DNA from: an uncultured Clostridium sp.
GTDB lineage: Bacteria; Bacillota; Clostridia; Peptostreptococcales; Peptostreptococcaceae
Assembly: GCA_900550335.1 (NCBI GenBank)
Contig: URRU01000018.1
Span: 1-17,671 of the forward strand
Direction of reading: 5' to 3'
DNA: 17,671 nucleotides
Made by a program: the position numbers and the translations under genes. Positions 17,329 to 17,671 of this stretch are shown piece by piece. The notes under the pieces were generated by a model. It was not told the DNA's origin, did no database searches, and saw only the letters and a list, made by a program, of their open reading frames with translations. Numbering within the stretch: the first letter of the stretch is position 1; every line of letters starts with the position of its first letter.

Positions 17329-17671
17329 TTTGATAAAGTCACTTTTTTGAATTGTTTTTTTGACTATTCTTCAATTTTCTAACTTATTTTGCATAATCAT
17401 TTTCTCTTTCTATCGTTTTGAATTTATTTTGAATACGTTTTCCATTTTTTACCTAGATAATAATTTTTTGTGTAAAATTTTTATTTCTAGCTCTTTCATT
17501 TTATTATTTTTTACTTAATTTTATTGAAATTTAAACACTTTCTTTTTAAAGCTATACTTTCAGATTTATCATAATTTTGAAAAACTGTAATTTCAACTTT
17601 GATTTTTTTTGAAACTATTTGAAGTATCCAAGATTGAACCAGTATATACAACTTACTACTTTTTGCAAGTT
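17329..17671. other. AT-rich intergenic stretch upstream of the V-ATPase promoter, no gene seen
   Basis: This 343-bp stretch has only very short frames (for example a 16-codon frame on the minus strand near 17457-17507) without ribosome-binding sites. I see no hairpin terminator or tRNA-like fold. It may hold regulatory sites for the V-ATPase promoter, but none stands out. Confidence 0.5.

Noticed and set aside
17620..17671. tRNA T-arm-like sequence near the right edge (GGTTCAATC on the minus strand)
   Set aside because: No acceptor, D or anticodon stems can be built around it.

Overview
The window looks like chromosomal DNA from a low-GC Gram-positive anaerobe, most likely a clostridium-type Firmicute. 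A Peptostreptococcaceae-like relative is an inference, not something the sequence proves. The signs are strong AT bias, Shine-Dalgarno sites of the AGGAGG/GGTGGTGA type, several GTG and TTG starts, a sigma-A-type promoter with perfect consensus hexamers, and a complete bacterial V-type ATPase operon. I see no rRNA, tRNA, CRISPR array, integrase or transposase gene.

Right part (about 8500-17350, minus strand): one long V-type ATPase operon. It runs from a TTGACA-17 bp-TATAAT promoter at 17300-17328, through subunits H/G, I (a), K (c), E, C, F, A, B and D, to a terminator that begins at the last stop codon. The genes are packed or overlapping, with several Shine-Dalgarno sites inside the preceding gene. 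The c-ring subunit keeps the Leu/Thr-Gln/Gln/Glu set that binds Na+ in Enterococcus hirae NtpK, so a sodium-coupled enzyme is likely.

Middle part (about 3020-8290, minus strand): five closely spaced genes in one direction. They encode an HD-domain phosphohydrolase, a PepD-type (M20C) dipeptidase, a Methyltransf_32-like SAM methyltransferase, the peroxide-stress protein YaaA and a small Asp/Glu racemase-family protein. The HD gene has an extended -10 promoter. Two neighbouring genes, the HD protein and PepD, each contain a 15-bp-period in-frame tandem repeat, and a perfect 19-bp duplication sits at their junction.

Left part (1-2530): the 5' portion of a MATE transporter gene (minus, cut by the window edge), a coiled-coil protein with what looks like a degenerate J-like segment (minus), and a Cof-type HAD phosphatase (plus) whose best Shine-Dalgarno points to an ATT codon.

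The most interesting region is the 500-bp gap between the convergent HAD and racemase genes (2527-3025). It holds two copies of a 60-nt palindromic element, in opposite orientation and 54/60 identical. Two of the differing position pairs are compensatory changes in the predicted stem. Each copy is extended by further complementary arms that show no evident similarity between copies, giving hairpins of 144 and 118 nt. Each lies just after a stop codon, in the same orientation relative to the gene before it. I do not recognise the element; it could be a structured 3'-UTR RNA or terminator, or a mobile palindromic repeat.
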